A DNA stretch of 64,000 nucleotides from Tubiluchus corallicola (taxonomy: Eukaryota > Priapulida > Priapulimorpha > Priapulimorphida > Tubiluchidae): positions 37,501-101,500 of the forward strand of contig JAQGDQ010000306.1 of NCBI GenBank assembly GCA_030141605.1. Reading direction: 5' to 3'. The position numbers and the translations under genes were made by a program. The notes below the pieces were generated by a model, which ran no database searches, was not told the origin of the DNA, and was given only the letters and a program-made list of their open reading frames with translations. The stretch's first letter is position 1. Every line of letters begins with the position of its first letter. Below are positions 10,716 to 26,446 of the stretch, piece after piece.

Positions 10716-13700
10716 TAGAAAGGCGATGCTACCTCTTTCTTGTTAAAACCACAAAGACATTGCAACTGGTGTTGTGACATTTATATAAATGCTCATTATG
10801 CTTATTTTTTGTAGTGGTTACTGTTACTGTTATTTAGTTTATGCTTATGTGCAGAAATTTTAAAAAGTTTTAAATTTTCTGTTTGATGAGTGAGCATTCG
10901 TAACTCTCCTCACCAAACAAATGGATTACAAGTAGGCCTCTGTCAGTTTAGTGTGAAAGCTTTTGCAGGTGATATGATTGCTAAATTTAAATTTGATTGC
11001 AATATTTTAAAATTATTAGAATGTAATGTGAACTAAATATGAATGTTGTGACAACGTGGAAGTAATTCCTTGATCAACATAGCAATTATCATGCATACCA
11101 TAAATAAAATCAAAATGACTTTTAGGCATCTGTTTAAGTATACGGCCAGTTATAACATTTTGTATTTCTGAAATGAGAAAGTTTGCGTATGCTTATAGCT
11201 TTTTTGTTTTACTTTTTACACTACCGTAATGAAAGTTAGAAACCGATTTTGTACTTCTGTCAGCAAAATAAACAAAAAATTTTAGCTGCATTTTTCAAAG
11301 AAAAAACAACAAAGGCTTTTGGTATTATTTTTGAAAAATAAGCAAGACACGCTAAATGGCGATTTCTGATGATTTTTGACTGCTCACAATTTTGTAATGA
11401 TTTTTCATTTGTATCACTGTAAAAGGAAATATTACATACCATAGACAGAGAATTAATAGCGAGTATTGCTAGAAGTATGTATAGAGTAAAGCATTTCAGT
11501 CCCTTTTGTAATTATTAAATTCCATCAACTAATTGATTTAGCAAATGTGTCTTTATGAAGCAGGAATGCGTGGCTTTCGCTAATTAATCTTGTCAATAAT
11601 TTGTACCAATTACTGGATTATGCGACATGGCTTATGATAAATTCTGCATATTGATATTTCCCTAGCGAGCTCATTAAAACACATTCACCTGCAACTGGTA
11701 GGGCTAGAGAGCGACCGTGGTGCATCAAATTTCAGCGTCAGTGACAGAGTAATTCTACATTTTGAGGCTAAAAATGTGTGAAGATTCATTATAATCATTT
11801 TGTAAACCTAGCGAGAGAAGATGTCAAGTGAACAGACTTTTACTTAGCTTAATTATGTAGTTGATTCATAGTTATGTGAATTTAGTTATTGCAGTATTAC
11901 AAACCATATGCTTTTTACCTTTACTGATGTTCTTAAAGACAAATGACATTAATTAAATATATTATGTTTAACTGATATACTAACACCTCGAAACATACTG
12001 AATTAGTTAAATGGGTACACGAGATGATTTATTAACAGATGAACTATTGTTTCTACCACCTGCAATAGCAACTATTCTTAAGAGTGTATACGTCAAATTT
12101 TGATTCTAAATGGAAAACACTGCATGAAACGATAAATGAACAAATTAAAATCGACCATATATCAACTATACCACTATAGCAATTGGAAATCAGTATCCTA
12201 TGATGGGATGTCATTTTGCGAACTAAGTGTATGTCCAAAATTACACCGAATGTGAACAGCTTCTTTGACAACCAATTTGTTCGGGTTACCTTTATCAATG
12301 ATGTGTACGCAAGATTTGTCCAATAAATGGTTAGCCGATATGTACATGACATGATAATATGATATGAAATGACATGACATGATGTAACATAACATAATAT
12401 TAATTTTATCATCACATACAAACTTAATAAAAATGACGGTTTGAAAACATTTTGTATAAAGGGCAGACAACGAAAGACCGATTGGTCATCTAATCAGCTG
12501 CAATTTGATTAGTAATGATCATTTTACTGTACTATAGTAATGCACGTAATTAAAACTTAATACTTATGTGATCCACCAAACCTGAATGTTCATTGTCACA
12601 ATGACGAATAGCACTCATATGTTGAGTGACTTGTCTTTTTAAAAAAATTTGAGTTTTCTCAGTAAAAAGTTCGTTGCAGTCTTGGTATGCTACAAAGTTC
12701 GTTGAGTTAATTTGGCATGCTACAAAGGTCGTCCTAAACATGCCATTATCATCATCGATCACGTACGTTATTAACACTATAGAATTTCTTGTTAATCACG
12801 GATCCAGTCTTACAGTTACAGGTCCATATATCAAAACGCTCTGTTATAGTAAAATAATGGTCAGTAACTAAACTTTGTTCCTGACTTCCTGTTGTGGGTA
12901 CTCGCGTTTGTTTGACCTACATTTCTAATTATATCAGACAAAACTGCATATTAGTTTACAATTGTTTCTATAAATTATACCTTCTATATTCTTGTTTGTT
13001 TTTACTGATGTTTAGCGGTCTATTAGACTCAGTCAATTCTTGCATAAAATTCAGGTTTGAATTATAAATGATTAATCATAGCGTTTATTGTGTTTATTGA
13101 CGTGCAATACTAAACGGATGTGATAGAAAAGTTAATCAAATCGTACTAATATAGATTCACCAACATGACAAAGTAATGAAATAATATCATGGTAATTGAA
13201 AAAAGATCAAGGGGCTATTGCAAAAGGCTAATTAGGCGTCTTTGAAAAAAACTGAGTATTTTGGTATTTGTTATAACTGCTCGCAGCTGAGCTGTGCATT
13301 TTGCTATCTCAAATATGAAGCACATAAACGTTAAACACGTAATTATTATAACATATTCAAGATAATTATAACTCTCGGATTTCGGTTGTTAGTCCGGCAG
13401 CCAAAATAGCTTTCTCATATTTCATTGGTCCGTTTCAAGAATAGTAAGAGAGGCCCTTTGGCCATTGAGCATTTTGAGATATTGGTCAGAGAAATGATGC
13501 CTTACTCTTTCATTGCTGGTTAAGCAGTCCGGGGATGGCCTGTATTATTTCAGAACCACGGAGTGTCTTCCTTGTGATGTATTTTCACATTTGAGAAAGC
13601 CAGCCATGTCACAAGACATACAACTGGAATTAATATGGCATTTGGAAAAACACAAAGTTTGAAACAAAGTTTACGAGGATGGGCACAGATGATCAAAAGT

Positions 13701-15599
13701 GATCGACATCATACTAAAACCAGAAACATGAAAACATGGGAACTGAGTCATCATATTTTTGTGAAGAAGAAGAACAATTCAGGTATCAGACACGATGACA
13801 TATGTATATACTCCACGGCACGTATAACAAAGAAGCCAAATCAACAATAATCGCAGATAATATAGACGAGCAAGAATTGCGTAAAAAGCTGAAGTTTGCA
13901 CCAATCTTCTAGCTCCACACAACATCCTCAGAATAATTATAGTCTATGTTTTAAATAGGAAGACTGTACGATTGTGACTGAATGTGGTCAATTCAGTAAC
14001 AATAAGTATAGCACTACAAGAAAATTTTCAAAGCAATTGGCCACAATGTTTTATAGACAAACAAATAAAGTTCGTACGATAGCATTGATGAGGAAGTCTG
14101 TGCAGGAGGAACTTGAGAAAAATTTATGATACTGACTAATTCAGGAATTACAGGACCTCAGTCATTCAATGTGAACATCAGCGAAGTTCTGTCCGATGAA
14201 TTGTTTCTGTTTCCAACATTAACTGGTAATAATTAATAATTGTTTTGCCTTGGAAAACAGAGAAGAATCATCAAAGCATCATTCCAGACAAAGGGGTATG
14301 CACTGACTCAGTATGTTCATGTACATTGTTCTAATCAGTCTAAATGGAATGGATTAACCCACTAAATTCATCAAGGCATGCTATGGGTAGTCCTACCTGA
14401 ACTGTAGTACCATGTCTAAAATTAAAGTGGCTGTATGACGCAGTGAGATGAGTAGAACAGATATTACTAGGACAACCATGCACAATTTTAAAGGTGATCC
14501 ACATACCCTAGTTTTGGACCAAAGCTCTGAAGTTTGCTATTAACAATGGAAGCAACTAAGAAATGCAACGAATGCACATTTAACCATGCATGTAGGAAAA
14601 AAAGCACTTGAAATAACCCAACGTGTCTTGATGGCAGAAAATGTGAACCATTGTCGAGGACTACGTCAGTATGGCATATCTCGAGTTAAAGTGTTTTTTT
14701 AAATTATGTGCATGAATCTGCCCTTGGAAACTGTTTGCTGAATATGAACGTAGTGTTAAATTTGCATCGTAATCAATTACCCATGTAATTGTCATTCAAG
14801 TCTATAGTATAACTCGCATATGCCCAACTGGCCATGTAATTAGCTGAATTAGGCTTCTTTCAAAGATCTGTAGTAATTTTTCTGTACCAAACGCCTAGCT
14901 ATCCAGGAGTCACATAGCACCGATAATCGCCATGCTGCTCCTTTGGTTATCATTGAGGATAACCTTGGGCACAGTATCATCAGATATGTGTAAAGTCTTG
15001 TTGCATTAGATTTAAAGTAATGTAATCATGTCGTAATTTAGTCATATTGTAATTTCTTTTCTCTTTACTAAAGCCTAGAACTAAAACATAGGTCTCTTAT
15101 AATATACCAGTAAACCTTTATTACTATTTACTCTTGTTCCATCGTCATTGTAAATATCGTCATTGTAGAAATATAATATTCATCAATAATTATGCGTATA
15201 TTTTAATTACTTGTTCTTGTTTTCGATATAAAAGTTAAAGTACATGCATTTAGAAAATTGCTACAAACTAAACTCAACTCAGTATTTGTTTGCGTCAAAA
15301 ATGCGAAAGTAATTGAATTCAAGGCATTCAGCCGCCCAAGTTTTGCTCTCCGGCATATTTTTTACAAAAATCAAGCTTTTTACATCAAGAAAAAAGCTAA
15401 AAACATTCAATTAAATCAGATAAAATATTTTCGAAGAATAAAAATCAACCAGTCATTGTAATAAAATTAAGCGTTTTTGACAACCATTATGGCCAGTAAT
15501 CTTGCCTCCTACTGTAAAATCAGCACTAGGTGCTATTTTAAAGACAATCAGATGCTCTTCTTCTATGGCAAAATCATGCAAATCTTTTAAATGTAATTT
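10716..15599. other. Long non-coding stretch
   Basis: No gene could be supported. A short run of ACATGACATGAT-like words lies at about 12343-12410. Open frames at 12053-12470 (minus), 12550-12777 (minus) and 13635-13850 (plus) have no domain-like features or splice context. The phrase CGAAAGACCGATTGGTCATC at about 12470 recurs in slightly changed form at about 37147, so some old interspersed repeat is present. Confidence 0.4.
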
Positions 15600-15602
15600 A
15601 AA

Positions 15603-15709
<107 letters not shown>

Positions 15710-15712
15710 GGT

Positions 15713-16404
15713 AGTGCAAAATTAGTTTGCATCATGTTCCTTGCATTAAGGTAATAATCGACGAACAAAATCTATACTTTATTAAAGTGATGAAGCCAAA
15801 GTAAGGAGTTGGAACTATATGATAGCTATGGTAGTATTGATACAATAAGAGAATGTTTCCGGCGCAAAATTGGATTTAATGGATTGAGAAAGGTGTAACA
15901 CACGAACGTTGAGCAAAAATGACTGTACTGATATTGGTGTCATCCTCGATCAGAATTTTTCTTGAACTACATAAAAATTTAATAATGTTTTATTTGTTTA
16001 AAGGTCCTTCGTGTTAAAAATATATAAAAATATAATTTTTTTACTTTATTTGGTACTTTTATATGTACAATCACGACAATTTAGGTTTGTCATAGTACGT
16101 TCTTGTCCAATGTAACACGTTTGCTCAAGGGTGACAGAAGTTCACCTCAATATTCTTAAGAGGGACATTGAGGACATGTGAAAACCACCGAGAAAAAACT
16201 TACCCCAGAAATGCAAGGCTCACCTTACCGGCTGCCAGACTATGTATTTATTCACAGGCGGCTCAAACACATTTCTTAGATTGCAACATTACTACACGCG
16301 TAGGCCTACACTACAGTGAAAATTTGTATTGTGATCATTACTTACACAGCATCTGGCTGTTAATTACGACACGCATTCAATAGCTAGGCGTTTCAACGGG
16401 CAAC
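15713..16404. other. Non-coding stretch
   Basis: AT-rich sequence without recognisable gene or repeat. The open frame at 16168-16383 shows no known motif. Confidence 0.4.
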
Positions 16405-16620
16405 TATGATACCTAAAAGCGAAATATGGCACCGTCATATCATATAGCTTAAAAGCAGAGCACATCGTTATTAAAAGTTCACTCTCAGCGGTTTTTATGT
16501 CTTTATTTCGCATTATTTGTCTTTAAGCCGAAAGAAGAAAGCACAAGAGACAAAACATCGTGCTGCATTTAGCTATAAATGGAGTTCCCCATTATTGAAG
16601 CATAATATGTTATACATTAT
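16405..16620. repeat. Dispersed repeat family C, copy 1
   Basis: Aligns by eye with 29170-29375. Shared blocks are GATAC...AAAGC(G)AAATA, GCACCGTCAT(A/G)TCAT, GCTTAAAAG(C/T)AG, TATTAAAAG(T/C)TC, TTAAGCCGAAAGA(A/T)GAA, TCGTGC(T/C)GCATT and GAGTT(C/A)C. Class unknown. No coding capacity or terminal repeats recognised. Confidence 0.7.
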
Positions 16621-19139
16621 AATGATAATTGATAGCATGTAATATCACGGCAGATGGTCCAGCGTAGCTACTGTTAAACGTTACAAAGATAACCTTTTTT
16701 TAGGGGATTTCCCTCCTTGTTTATTCAGTTTTTGTCCTAAAATGTCTGAATGCATTCTTTGCAAATCAAGCGTCTAACTAACTAAACCTAGAAATGAATA
16801 CGGCAGAGCAACGTTGCAGCATAATGGCGCATTACTACATAATAGTGTAGATTCAAAGGGGCACAAAGGCAATTAAAAAGGGCCCTACTGAAAGGATTTT
16901 TGCCTTAATTTCTTTTTAACAACCTGTTTACACCTTTTAAAGTATGCTATTGTGTTTCAAAGATATACGTGTATAAGTATTGCGTTTTAATATAACATTT
17001 AATAATTAGTATAGTTTATTTCACATGTATTGTTAATTTTAAGGTATAATTTGTGTGTAATTTTTATGTGCTTAATTTTATTATGGATGTGTTGCAATGT
17101 GTTGTGCTTATTTTACAAGCTTTTCTTAACTTCTCGTTTTTTCAACACGTTCATTATTAAGCGTAGACGAGCGTTTCGACTTAACAGTCATTTTCAATTA
17201 TTAGGCGATAGGTCTTTTAAAGTTCGCGAGGTGCAAATATGTGATTAAAATACAGTTTTTTAATACTGAAATTCCGTCTATGAAAAACAAGAACGATAAA
17301 GTTAAAATATGCGCACAGTTATTATTACATTACACAAACGTTTCACAAGTGATATGCAAGGATTATATGAAAAAGAACAATTACATGATAATGGCAATGC
17401 GAATAAATACAGGTAAACACTACGTTTAAACAGAAATAAAAATAGAGCAAATGCTACGCAAAAGCCATTGGCTACGTTAAGTTAATGACTACGTCTAAAT
17501 GAGCATGAGTGAAACAATTACAAAATACAAATATAATGACTACATACCGATAATTGGCTACGGATTATCTTCGATAAGAGGAAAGTGGAGTGCCATAACG
17601 CAATGTTATGTCACTCTAAGCTAGCTAAAAAAAGTTGCAATATCACCACTATATATACCTTCTGAGAAGGAAGCCTATATGCAAGAGATTACATGTATAC
17701 TATAAAAACAGGTTTGTTAGGAAAAATACTTGTAACCATAAATAAACACTTTTATTCGAGAAGCGTAGTTTTCGCAGTGGGCAAGAACTTGGCACGTGGT
17801 TAAACATCTTCGGCCAGGCCCAGAGGGGTGATATTACAAGTTTTGTAACATGGCATTACTAAGCAAAAATTATTTATTTATTTCGTAAATATGTAAACTT
17901 CGCATAACTCAAATTCAACCCGACTGAAAAAACTGTGAGTTAAGCGACGTGGACCATTTTCCAGCATAGGAACTCTAAACCCCTCTAAATCCTTTGGGAA
18001 TCTAAATAGGAGGCAGAACGTCAACCCTTCTATACATAAATGACGAGATTTGATAGCAATATATATATGTTATACACAAACCCAAACAAAATTAGCCAAC
18101 AAATCGGATATCCATTAAAGTTTGAATTTTACAAATCCTTCCAAATTTGCGTGAAGTGCTCAAAAATTGCTAAACCTTGAAAGTACGCGATAGCGCCAAT
18201 CGTCTTTCGACTTCAAACCTGCACCGCATGTTCATGAACTTAATCTCTTAAATGTGGTTCTTGGAGAAGATGAAAAATGGAACCATTTTAGCTTAATCCT
18301 GGCGATAGAGGAACCATTCCACGACTTGACAATTGGGATTATTGGAAAGATGCAGAAAGATGCAGAAAGACTAAGAAATGCATCAAAGAGACCTGATAAG
18401 TTATTGCAATCACTGCACGTCTTACATGTAATTGTAGAATATAGAATATCGGTCTATATACAAATGAGTGGGAGAGGGAGAAAGAGACAAAGGAATCGAG
18501 TGAGATAGAGAAAAAGAAAAAGGAAAGAACGAGTGAGTGAGAAAGAGAGAAGAGAGAGGGCAGAGAGGGAGGGAAGGAAATAGAGGGCGAAAATGGAGTT
18601 GAAAACATGGATGCTACTGATCTTTAGGCTCATAATGAAGGAATCATCTCAAAGCTACGTAAAAACTGTAAAATGTTATTGCTACAATTGGCCTAAATGA
18701 TATTTGTTATGTAACCTCCTAGCAAGTTATCTCTAAAACAGTGACGTAATTCCTCTGACATGTTAACACAATCAAACAACAAATATAAAGGTGTTTGTAA
18801 TTGCCACACACAGAGAAGGGTAAACCACTGGGTAAAAAAACTATGCGATTAACAAATGATTTTAAAACCCATGTACACAGCTAAGGACTCTTGTATCTAA
18901 GTCTCTATTATTGGCAAAAACAAATGACACAATTTAACAGGAAATGTATCGGGAATAATATGAAACAAATCATTTTTACCAGTTACAGTTGCATGTACAT
19001 GTTAAATTTTCTGTGCCATGCAGCCTTTTTCCTTTATGCTTGGATTGTCAGCGGTTAAAACATTGCTTGATGTTTATTAGTCGCTCATATTAACGATCTA
19101 CAACCATTCCTTTAAATCTCTAAGACTTTATAAAGTGAT
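16621..19139. other. Non-coding stretch with a GA-rich tract
   Basis: No gene supported. At about 18466-18600 the plus strand is strongly purine-rich (GAGA, AGAAAG and GAGG units), producing Ser/Phe-rich minus-strand frames. The open frame 18254-18508 runs into this tract and shows no recognisable domain. Confidence 0.45.
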
Positions 19140-19700
19140 TGTGAAAACAGGTTCACGGTTATTTAGAATAAAGCTTCGTGGGATTTTGATTGCCTCTAGA
19201 ATCTTAATTTCATTTTTCCATTTTAACCATTCACTTCATGGGGTAATTCTTCATCCCATTCGGAACACATCATCCAGCACCTTTGTAGAAGCTGTTGGCT
19301 CACACTGTAAAAGGAGACAGCATCCCTATAGTATAGGGTCATACAGCTTTCGTGATTGCCTTAGAATGGTTCTGCGCATTTCAGGTTCATTATTTTCCAT
19401 TTTATCACAAAAGGAAAACATAAGAACATTTTTCTCTAGGAAAATATTTGACATGCAATGTTTTAGTTGTGAATGTTTCATCACAAATGTTTTGATATGA
19501 TAGGAAGTTAAATCTTCAGCTTCTAAAAGCGTCAAAGCTTCAGGTTCATTGGAACAAAGCTTTCTTAATGGAAAGCTGCCTTTCTGCATTAGACATTTCA
19601 TGTCACTAGCTAAATTAACAGCTTTGCAAACTGAATCAGCACTCTGTATTCTGTCTTCCCCACCAAAACAGAACGTCATAGAAACATCCACGATCACAGA
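19140..19700 (-). pseudogene. BEL/Pao retrotransposon pol fragment (decayed)
   Basis: The minus strand at 19326-19697 reads GGEDRIQSADSVCKA, then LMQKGSFPLRKLCSNE and later FSFCDKMENNEPEMRRTIL and KLYDP. This order matches the segment following the reverse transcriptase active site in BEL/Pao polyproteins (Peptidase A17 family region). The coding similarity continues in shifted frames to about 19140 with WDEELPHEV and IKIPRSFI-like words. It is truncated on both sides, frame-broken and cannot be functional. The adjoining LINE at 19730 was probably inserted next to or into it. Confidence 0.7.
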
Positions 19701-19729
19701 AGTGGCATCTACTAGATTATCTTATCGTC

Positions 19730-22275
19730 AGGCAGAGAGACAAACAAGATGTCAGAGTAACAAAGGCAATGTGCGGTGCAGAATGTTGGACAGACCACCG
19801 GCTTATACTGTCCAAACTAAACATCAGAATCCACCCCTCAAGAAGACCGCAGGGAAAACGGGCACCCAAGCGGCTGAATATCTCCAAGCTGAAAATGGAA
19901 AACGTCAGGCAATCACTCATGAATGACATGGACGGTAGATTAGAGGCATTGGATAATAGTTATCTAGACCCTGAAACTCAATGGAAAGCCCTTATAGTGA
20001 TGCCATTTACTCCTCTGCACTAGAAACCATTGGGCCCTGCACCAGAAAACACCAAGACTGTTTTGAGGAACACAACGATCACATCCAGACCCTACTAAAT
20101 GAAAAGCACCAATGTCACAGAGCTTTTATAAACAACCCCAAGTGTCCAGCAAAGAAAACTGCCTTCACCAATGCCAAAAGAAAAGTCCAAAAGGGGCTCA
20201 GAGCCATACAAGACTCCTGGCTATGTGCAAAAGCTGACCAAATCCAAACCTTCGCAGACAGAAAGGATCAAAAGAACTTTTATCAGGCTATCAAAGCTAT
20301 TTACGGACCGTCCAAGTCTGGCACAACACCAATTCTCAGTGCCAATAGCTCAACCCTTCTTACTGAAAATGATAAGATTCTCCAACGCTGGGCTGAACAC
20401 TTCAACATCATTCTAAATCGACCATCCGCAATAAATGATGAGGCCATAGAAAGACTACCCCAAGTCCCTACCAACAGATCTCTTGAAAATCCCCCATCAG
20501 AGAAAGAGGTAGAGAAAGCCATAAAGAGCCTGTCCAGTGGCAAAGCGCCTGGCGCTGACTCCATCCCAGCTGAAATATATGCAAACGGAGGCCCTAAACT
20601 ACAGACGAAACTGACGGAGCTGTTCCAACTTATGTGGAAACAAGAAAAACTACCGCAAGACTTCAAAGATGCCACAATCATCCACCTCTATAAGTGGAAA
20701 GGAGACAGACAGCAGTGCGACAATCACAGGGGCATCTCACTCCTATCGATTGCTGGCAAAATCCTGGCAAGAATTCTGCTAGATCGTCTCAACGCACACC
20801 TAGAGAAAGATCTTCTACCAGAAAGTCAGTGTGGATATAGGCAGGGACGCAGCACAGTTGATATGATCTTTGCAGTGTGGCAGCTGCAAGAAAAATGCAG
20901 AGAACAGAATATCAACCTACTGACAACCTTCGTTGACCTCACTAAGGCCTTTGACACAGTGTCTCGCGAAGGACTCTGGAAAATCATGGCTAAATTTGGA
21001 TGCCCTGATAAGTTTATAAAGCTGGTCAGGGAATTCCATGATGGTATGCAAGCGAGAGTTCAGGACAACGGGAAATATTCAGACCCATTCGCAGTCTCCA
21101 ACGGCGTAAAACAGGGCTGGCACTGACTCTCTTCAGCATGATGTTCTCCGCAATGCTCACCGATGCATGCAGAGAAAAGAATGTCGGTATTGACATCCGT
21201 TACAGGACAGATGGAAAACTTTTCAATCTTCGCAGACCAAAGTCAAAGAAGACACCATCCGTGACCTCTTTTTTCCAGACGACTGCGCTCTCAATGCCAG
21301 CTCAGAGCAAGACATGCAGGAAAGTGTTAACCTCTTTGCACAGGCATGCAATGATTTTGGCCTCACTATTAACACAAAAAAGACAGAGGTCCTACTTCAG
21401 CCTGCCCCTGACAGCACATATGTAGAACCAACCATCACTATCAAAAATGAGAAACTGATGGCAGCCAACAAGTTCGTTTACTTGGGTAGCACCCTATGAA
21501 GATCAGCTACCATCGATGATGAAGCAGCCTTCAGAATATCAAGAGCCAGTGCAGCCTATGGAAACCTAAGAACAACATGCTGGGAAAGACGAGGCATCAA
21601 GCTGTCAACTAAACTCAAGGTCTACCATGCTGTAGTCATTCCATCTCTGCTGTGTGCCTGCGAATCGTGGACAGTCTATAGTCGCCACGCCAGACAACTA
21701 AACTCCTTCCACCTGCGTTGTCTAAGACGACTCCTCAAGCTCAGCTGGCAGGACTTTATACCAGATACTGAAGTCCTCGAGGGAGCACAATCCATCAGTG
21801 TTCATGCAATGCTTAAGGCAGCACAACTGAAATGGGTTGGCCATGTTCAACGCATGGAAGATCACAGACTGCCAAAGAGACTCATGTACTGCGAGCTGAA
21901 AGAAGGGAAACGGTCAGTTGGAGGGCAACGGAAAAGATACAAAGACACCCTCAAAGCCAGCCTGAAAGAATGCAACATCAATGTCGACTCCTGGGAAGAT
22001 GTGGCACAGGAGAGATCTCGTTGGCGGTCCCTCATCAAATCGGGAGTGACCAACTATGAGTCCAGGCGCATCCAAGTTAGGCAGGAGAAAAGACAGCTTC
22101 GAAAAGACAGAGAACGCAATGCCTATCAAGGTACACCATTCTCATGTCCTCATTGCAGGAGGAGGTTCTTAGCAAGAATCAGGCTTATAAGCCACCTCCG
22201 TACCCATCCTACGATGTCAGACTGAAGTCATGGTCCTCTTCGACTATGAAGGATGAACAACAACATCAGTTCAGA
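19730..22275 (+). mobile_element. 5'-truncated non-LTR retrotransposon (LINE) with C-terminal C2H2 finger
   Basis: The copy starts inside the endonuclease domain (GAECWTDHRLILSKL at about 19774). The reverse transcriptase follows in an open stretch 19981-21126 with GKAPGADSIPAEIY, NHRGISLLSIAGKIL, GRSTVDMIF and FVDLTKAFDTV. At about 21117 the expected GC(V/I)LAPTLFS step is broken by a small deletion and stop. The frame resumes at 21138 and shifts again near 21240. The catalytic box reads FPDD in place of the usual F/Y-A-D-D, and there is a stop at 21499. The C-terminal part (21809-22225) ends in a clean C2H2 finger, CPHC...HLRTH (C-x2-C-x12-H-x3-H). The copy is dead. I do not assign the clade. 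Confidence 0.88.
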
Positions 22276-22334
22276 AATATGCAGAGATTCAGCATCACAC
22301 AATTAAATCTAGCACATTGCTGCAGCTAAAAACA

Positions 22335-23490
22335 CTGTAATTGATAGATGGCCTGAATCAAAAAATGGTGTGCCCATAGAAGTCAAGCCATTTTGGATTG
22401 TGAGATCCCAAATTCATTTTGCAGATGAAATTTTATTCAGAGGAAGTTAAATAATTTTCCTAGGAAACATGGGTAGAGAAGTACTGAGGCAAATACATGA
22501 TGGTCACCTTGGTATTGAACTGTCAAAGCATAAAACCAGGTGGAAGGAGTGCACAAGTTGAAGACCTGTCCAGTTTGTCAAAGATATCAAAGGCAACGGA
22601 CTAAAGAACCGATGATGCTACATCCAGTAACAGAAAAGCCATAGCAATACATAGCTCCTGATCTTTTCCACTGGGCAAGATGAGACTACTTGCTTGTAGA
22701 TGACAGATATTCAAATATTCCAGACAGAAAAATTGCTTTGTTAGAGGATACATCAAGTTCATGTGTAATCAAGCATTTAAAGATATATTTGCTAGGTACG
22801 GAATTGTTGAATATGTATTGTCTGATAATAGACCTCAGTATTCAAACTTGAAGTTTCGACAGTTTAGTGAAACATAGAACTTTGTACATATAACCTCAAC
22901 CTCAAATCTGAAAAACCCTCAATCAAATGAGTTAGCTGAACGAAAACAACTGCAGAAGAAAGCTGAGGAGAGTAGTGATGACATTTATCTTGCTTTGCTA
23001 TCCTACAGAAACACCCTGCTTCATGGTGAATATTCTCCAGCCGAACTATTGAGGGGAAGACAGCTAGGCACAAGATTGCCAGTAATTGAAAGCAATCGAC
23101 AGCCAAAGCTAGTCGATAGACATCGTCATACGCAAAACATGGTTGACGACAATATCAAAAAGCATACTAAGACAAACGCGTGAAAACTTTACCAACATTG
23201 ACAGAAAGTCACCACATTGGAATGTGGAAGAAGCATACACATGTATGAGTAGCAAGAAGAATACAGAATGAAGAAATGACACCCAGATCATACAAACTAC
23301 AATTAGATGAAGGACAAGTATATAGATGCAACAGAAGAGATATCTTGAAAGTGCCGCAGGACAGTAAAAAGATGTTGACTGAAATACCAAAAATGATTGA
23401 AAATGATGGTGAATGGGTGAGATGTGGTGATAGAACGTTAATTAGTGAGCTGACAATAGAGGTGCAAGCAAAGCAGATATTCACTTGAAG
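22335..23490 (+). pseudogene. Ty3/gypsy-type retrotransposon integrase region (decayed)
   Basis: Shifted frames give, in order, FRGS-like and HDGHLGIE-like H-x-x-H context, TCPVCQRYQRQRTKEPM (zinc-binding CxxC), a DLFHWARDYLLVDDRYSN-like stretch, VLSDNRPQYSN near 22810, an ELAERKQLQKKAEE segment, YRNTLLHGEYSPAELLRGRQ at about 23003, and TPRSYKLQLDEGQVYRCNRR at 23279. This is the standard order of an integrase core and C-terminal extension of a Ty3/gypsy pol. Many stops and frameshifts make it non-functional. No LTRs were recognised. Confidence 0.75.
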
Positions 23491-25269
<1,779 letters not shown>

Positions 25270-25492
25270 TGGTAACGCAGTCAGCAGCAGGCATCAACCG
25301 AGAGAGACTCTTGAACGAGTAAAGAAGTTATATTTGCAGAATCGACATACAACAGAGTACAAGAGAGAAGTACACACGAGCCATGAGAAAGCAGGAAAAC
25401 CAAACATCAAGGACAACAAACAACAAACATTGGACAATGATATCTATAAAACTCGTAGTGGGAGGAAAGTGAAGAAGCCAAGACAGCCTTAA
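25270..25492 (+). pseudogene. Possible C-terminal piece of a Ty3/gypsy pol
   Basis: An open frame with no upstream splice or start evidence ends DIYKTRSGRKVKKPRQP followed by a stop. The TRSGR-x-V-K-P tail is typical of the C-terminus of many Ty3/gypsy integrase proteins. It lies in the same orientation as the integrase relic ending at 23490, about 1.8 kb downstream, so the two may be parts of one copy split by later insertions. The residues before this tail are Lys/Glu-rich and uninformative. Confidence 0.45.
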
Positions 25493-26446
25493 TCATAAAT
25501 TTCTAAACAGTAATTTTAGTTCTTACAAGTTCAACTTAAAAGGGTTGTTCACTAAGTTCAGATACTATATTGCTATATTCTATAAATAATTCAAAGACAG
25601 CTATAATTAACAAAGAATTATTTATTATAAAGGAGTTAATCAATTCCAATAGTTTCACATAATATTGCTTATAGTTCTAAAACTCATAATAGGCAAAGTT
25701 TGTTTTGAATTTTGCCCAATATTAGTTGGAGTTAAGAATTTGACAAACTCTACTAAGCTGCTTAACTTGTGATACCGTTGTCATTTTCTTTGGCAGATTT
25801 ATACTGCAATACGAAAATTGAAAATTTGGAATGACCATTGTAAATTGCACTTAATTTAGTTGAAATTTAAAAAATGAATCTAAAAGTTGGTTCACACTGT
25901 GAAGAATCTAAAGGCTAGTTTACACTGTAACGTATCACCGATTGTTTATCATTACAGTTTTTATGAGATCTTTCTAGCAGATCTGTTGGAAATAATTAAA
26001 AGCATTATTGTGGAAAGGGAGACGTAGTGAGTGGGCACTGTTTGTACAGTGTGATTGCATAATAGCATACTACTACAATGTATGCCCCCTATGTGAAGGG
26101 GCCTGCATTTCAAAATGTCGACGTTTTCTCGTGTAGAAATTTGGTTCCTGAATTTATTGTGATTTTTTTGACATACAATTTGCTTATGAACATTATGTAA
26201 CTATTATTGCTCAATATTAAAGTCTACGGGCTTTGAAAAAAGAAAATTATGCCAGACGAATTAGATTTATGGTTTCCAGGGCTTTGGTCCAGACGTCACT
26301 CGGAAAATACTCAGCTGTGTTGTTCCAGCAATTGTCCCATTTCCAACCTCCCTCCACAGTCCACACCCTCTATTTTTTTCCGCCAATGCTGTTAGTAGGG
26401 TACAAACAGTAAATACAAATGTACGTTTATTCTGCTCACTTTTTAG
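25493..26446. other. Non-coding stretch
   Basis: No gene recognised. The sentence-like duplication AAAGTTGGTTCACACTGTGAAGAATCTAAAGGCTAGTTTACACTGT at 25880-25930 contains two related (G/T)TT(C/T)ACACTGT words, a common start of DNA-transposon ends, but no partner end was found. Confidence 0.4.

Noticed and set aside
18254-18508. Plus-strand frame ending in a basic SGRGRKRQRNR stretch
   Set aside because: The basic tail is translated from the GA-rich tract and the upstream part shows no motif.
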